From: Branchiostoma floridae
Taxonomy: Eukaryota > Chordata > Leptocardii > Amphioxiformes > Branchiostomatidae
DNA length: 64,000 nucleotides
Assembly (NCBI RefSeq): GCF_000003815.2
Contig: NC_049991.1
Location: 13,122,034 to 13,186,033 of the forward strand
Direction of reading: 5' to 3'
The notes below the pieces were generated by a model, which saw only the letters and a program-made list of their open reading frames with translations, searched no databases and was not told the DNA's origin. This document shows, in pieces, positions 63,714 through 64,000 of this stretch; position 1 is the stretch's first letter; each line of letters starts with the position of its first letter. The position numbers and the translations under genes are program-made.

Positions 63714-64000
63714 CTAATGGCGATTTTCATCTGTTTATGGTCATTCAGTCGTTTGTATCATCAGTCATCATTTGTTGTTGATGGTATCTGACGTAATTCC
63801 GACTTACTTATTTGGTGTTTACAAGTATAGAATTCTGACCTATTTCCCATCTAATAGCAAAAGATATCTTTAAGTTAGTCTGAATACGGATACAATTTGT
63901 GGAAATCTCACTATTATAACTGAATCAAAAACCGCTGTAAAATGATATCCAAAATGTATCCAAAATAGCTTTTCAGTAACAAAAGGATGTTTGCTTTTGA

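Larger units (their letters stand above)
60913..64000. other. 3' flank of the mucin gene and spacer to window end
   Basis: Should begin with the mucin 3' UTR. AATAAA signals occur near 62171 and 62271. A TIR-bounded element (61206-62289) lies here, and a strong X-box at 63690. No coding frame is convincing. Confidence 0.5.

Noticed and set aside
1-64000. CRISPR arrays, operons, bacterial or viral genes
   Set aside because: All tandem arrays are transposon satellites or microsatellites, and all genes are spliced animal genes.

Overview
This is an animal nuclear genome window, most likely from a lancelet (Branchiostoma) or another invertebrate deuterostome. That reading is an inference from three things. 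The genes are intron-rich and look chordate. Introns and spacers are packed with diverse DNA transposons, a tRNA-derived SINE and a LINE fragment. A TOM1-family gene and DRC3 sit head to head, an arrangement also known from human 17p11.2 (TOM1L2/DRC3). There is no prokaryotic or viral gene content. Positions 15543-15642 are a 100-N assembly gap.

Layout: (1) 388-2417, + strand: the last four exons of an ABCA3-like lipid transporter, whose 5' part lies left of the window. (2) 4306-13920, - strand: a complete 11-exon DRC3 (LRRC48) gene, 522 aa, an axonemal nexin-dynein regulatory complex subunit. Its introns 6 and 9 are AT-AC introns of the minor (U12) class. Introns 3 and 4 hold a LINE fragment, a deleted mariner and a satellite-bearing transposon that itself carries an inserted transposon. 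(3) 13921-14894: a compact bidirectional promoter region with an RFX X-box, a YY1-like site and a CRE. (4) 14895-33370, + strand: a TOM1/TOM1L2-type VHS-GAT endosomal adaptor with 17 coding exons, 646 aa. It has a tandemly duplicated VHS exon whose reading phases force mutually exclusive use. (5) 33371-41531: about 8 kb with no gene I can support, containing a hAT-like MITE and a candidate X-box. (6) 41532-60912, + strand: a 35-exon, 2484-aa transmembrane mucin. Its order is signal peptide, Ser/Thr stalk, EGF modules, NIDO, AMOP, VWD, more EGF modules, SEA, EGF, TM and a short tail. It keeps both a GDPH and a GSVVV self-cleavage motif. (7) 60913-64000: 3' flank with a TIR-bounded element and, at 63690, a perfect palindromic X-box abutting a YY1-like site.

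The genes do not form one pathway. DRC3 is a motile-cilium protein and shares its upstream region with a ubiquitin/clathrin-linked sorting adaptor. The ABCA gene and the mucin are membrane and cell-surface proteins. All gene models were built by hand from splice sites. Every listed exon set keeps frame from first to last exon, which is the main internal support; no transcript evidence was available.
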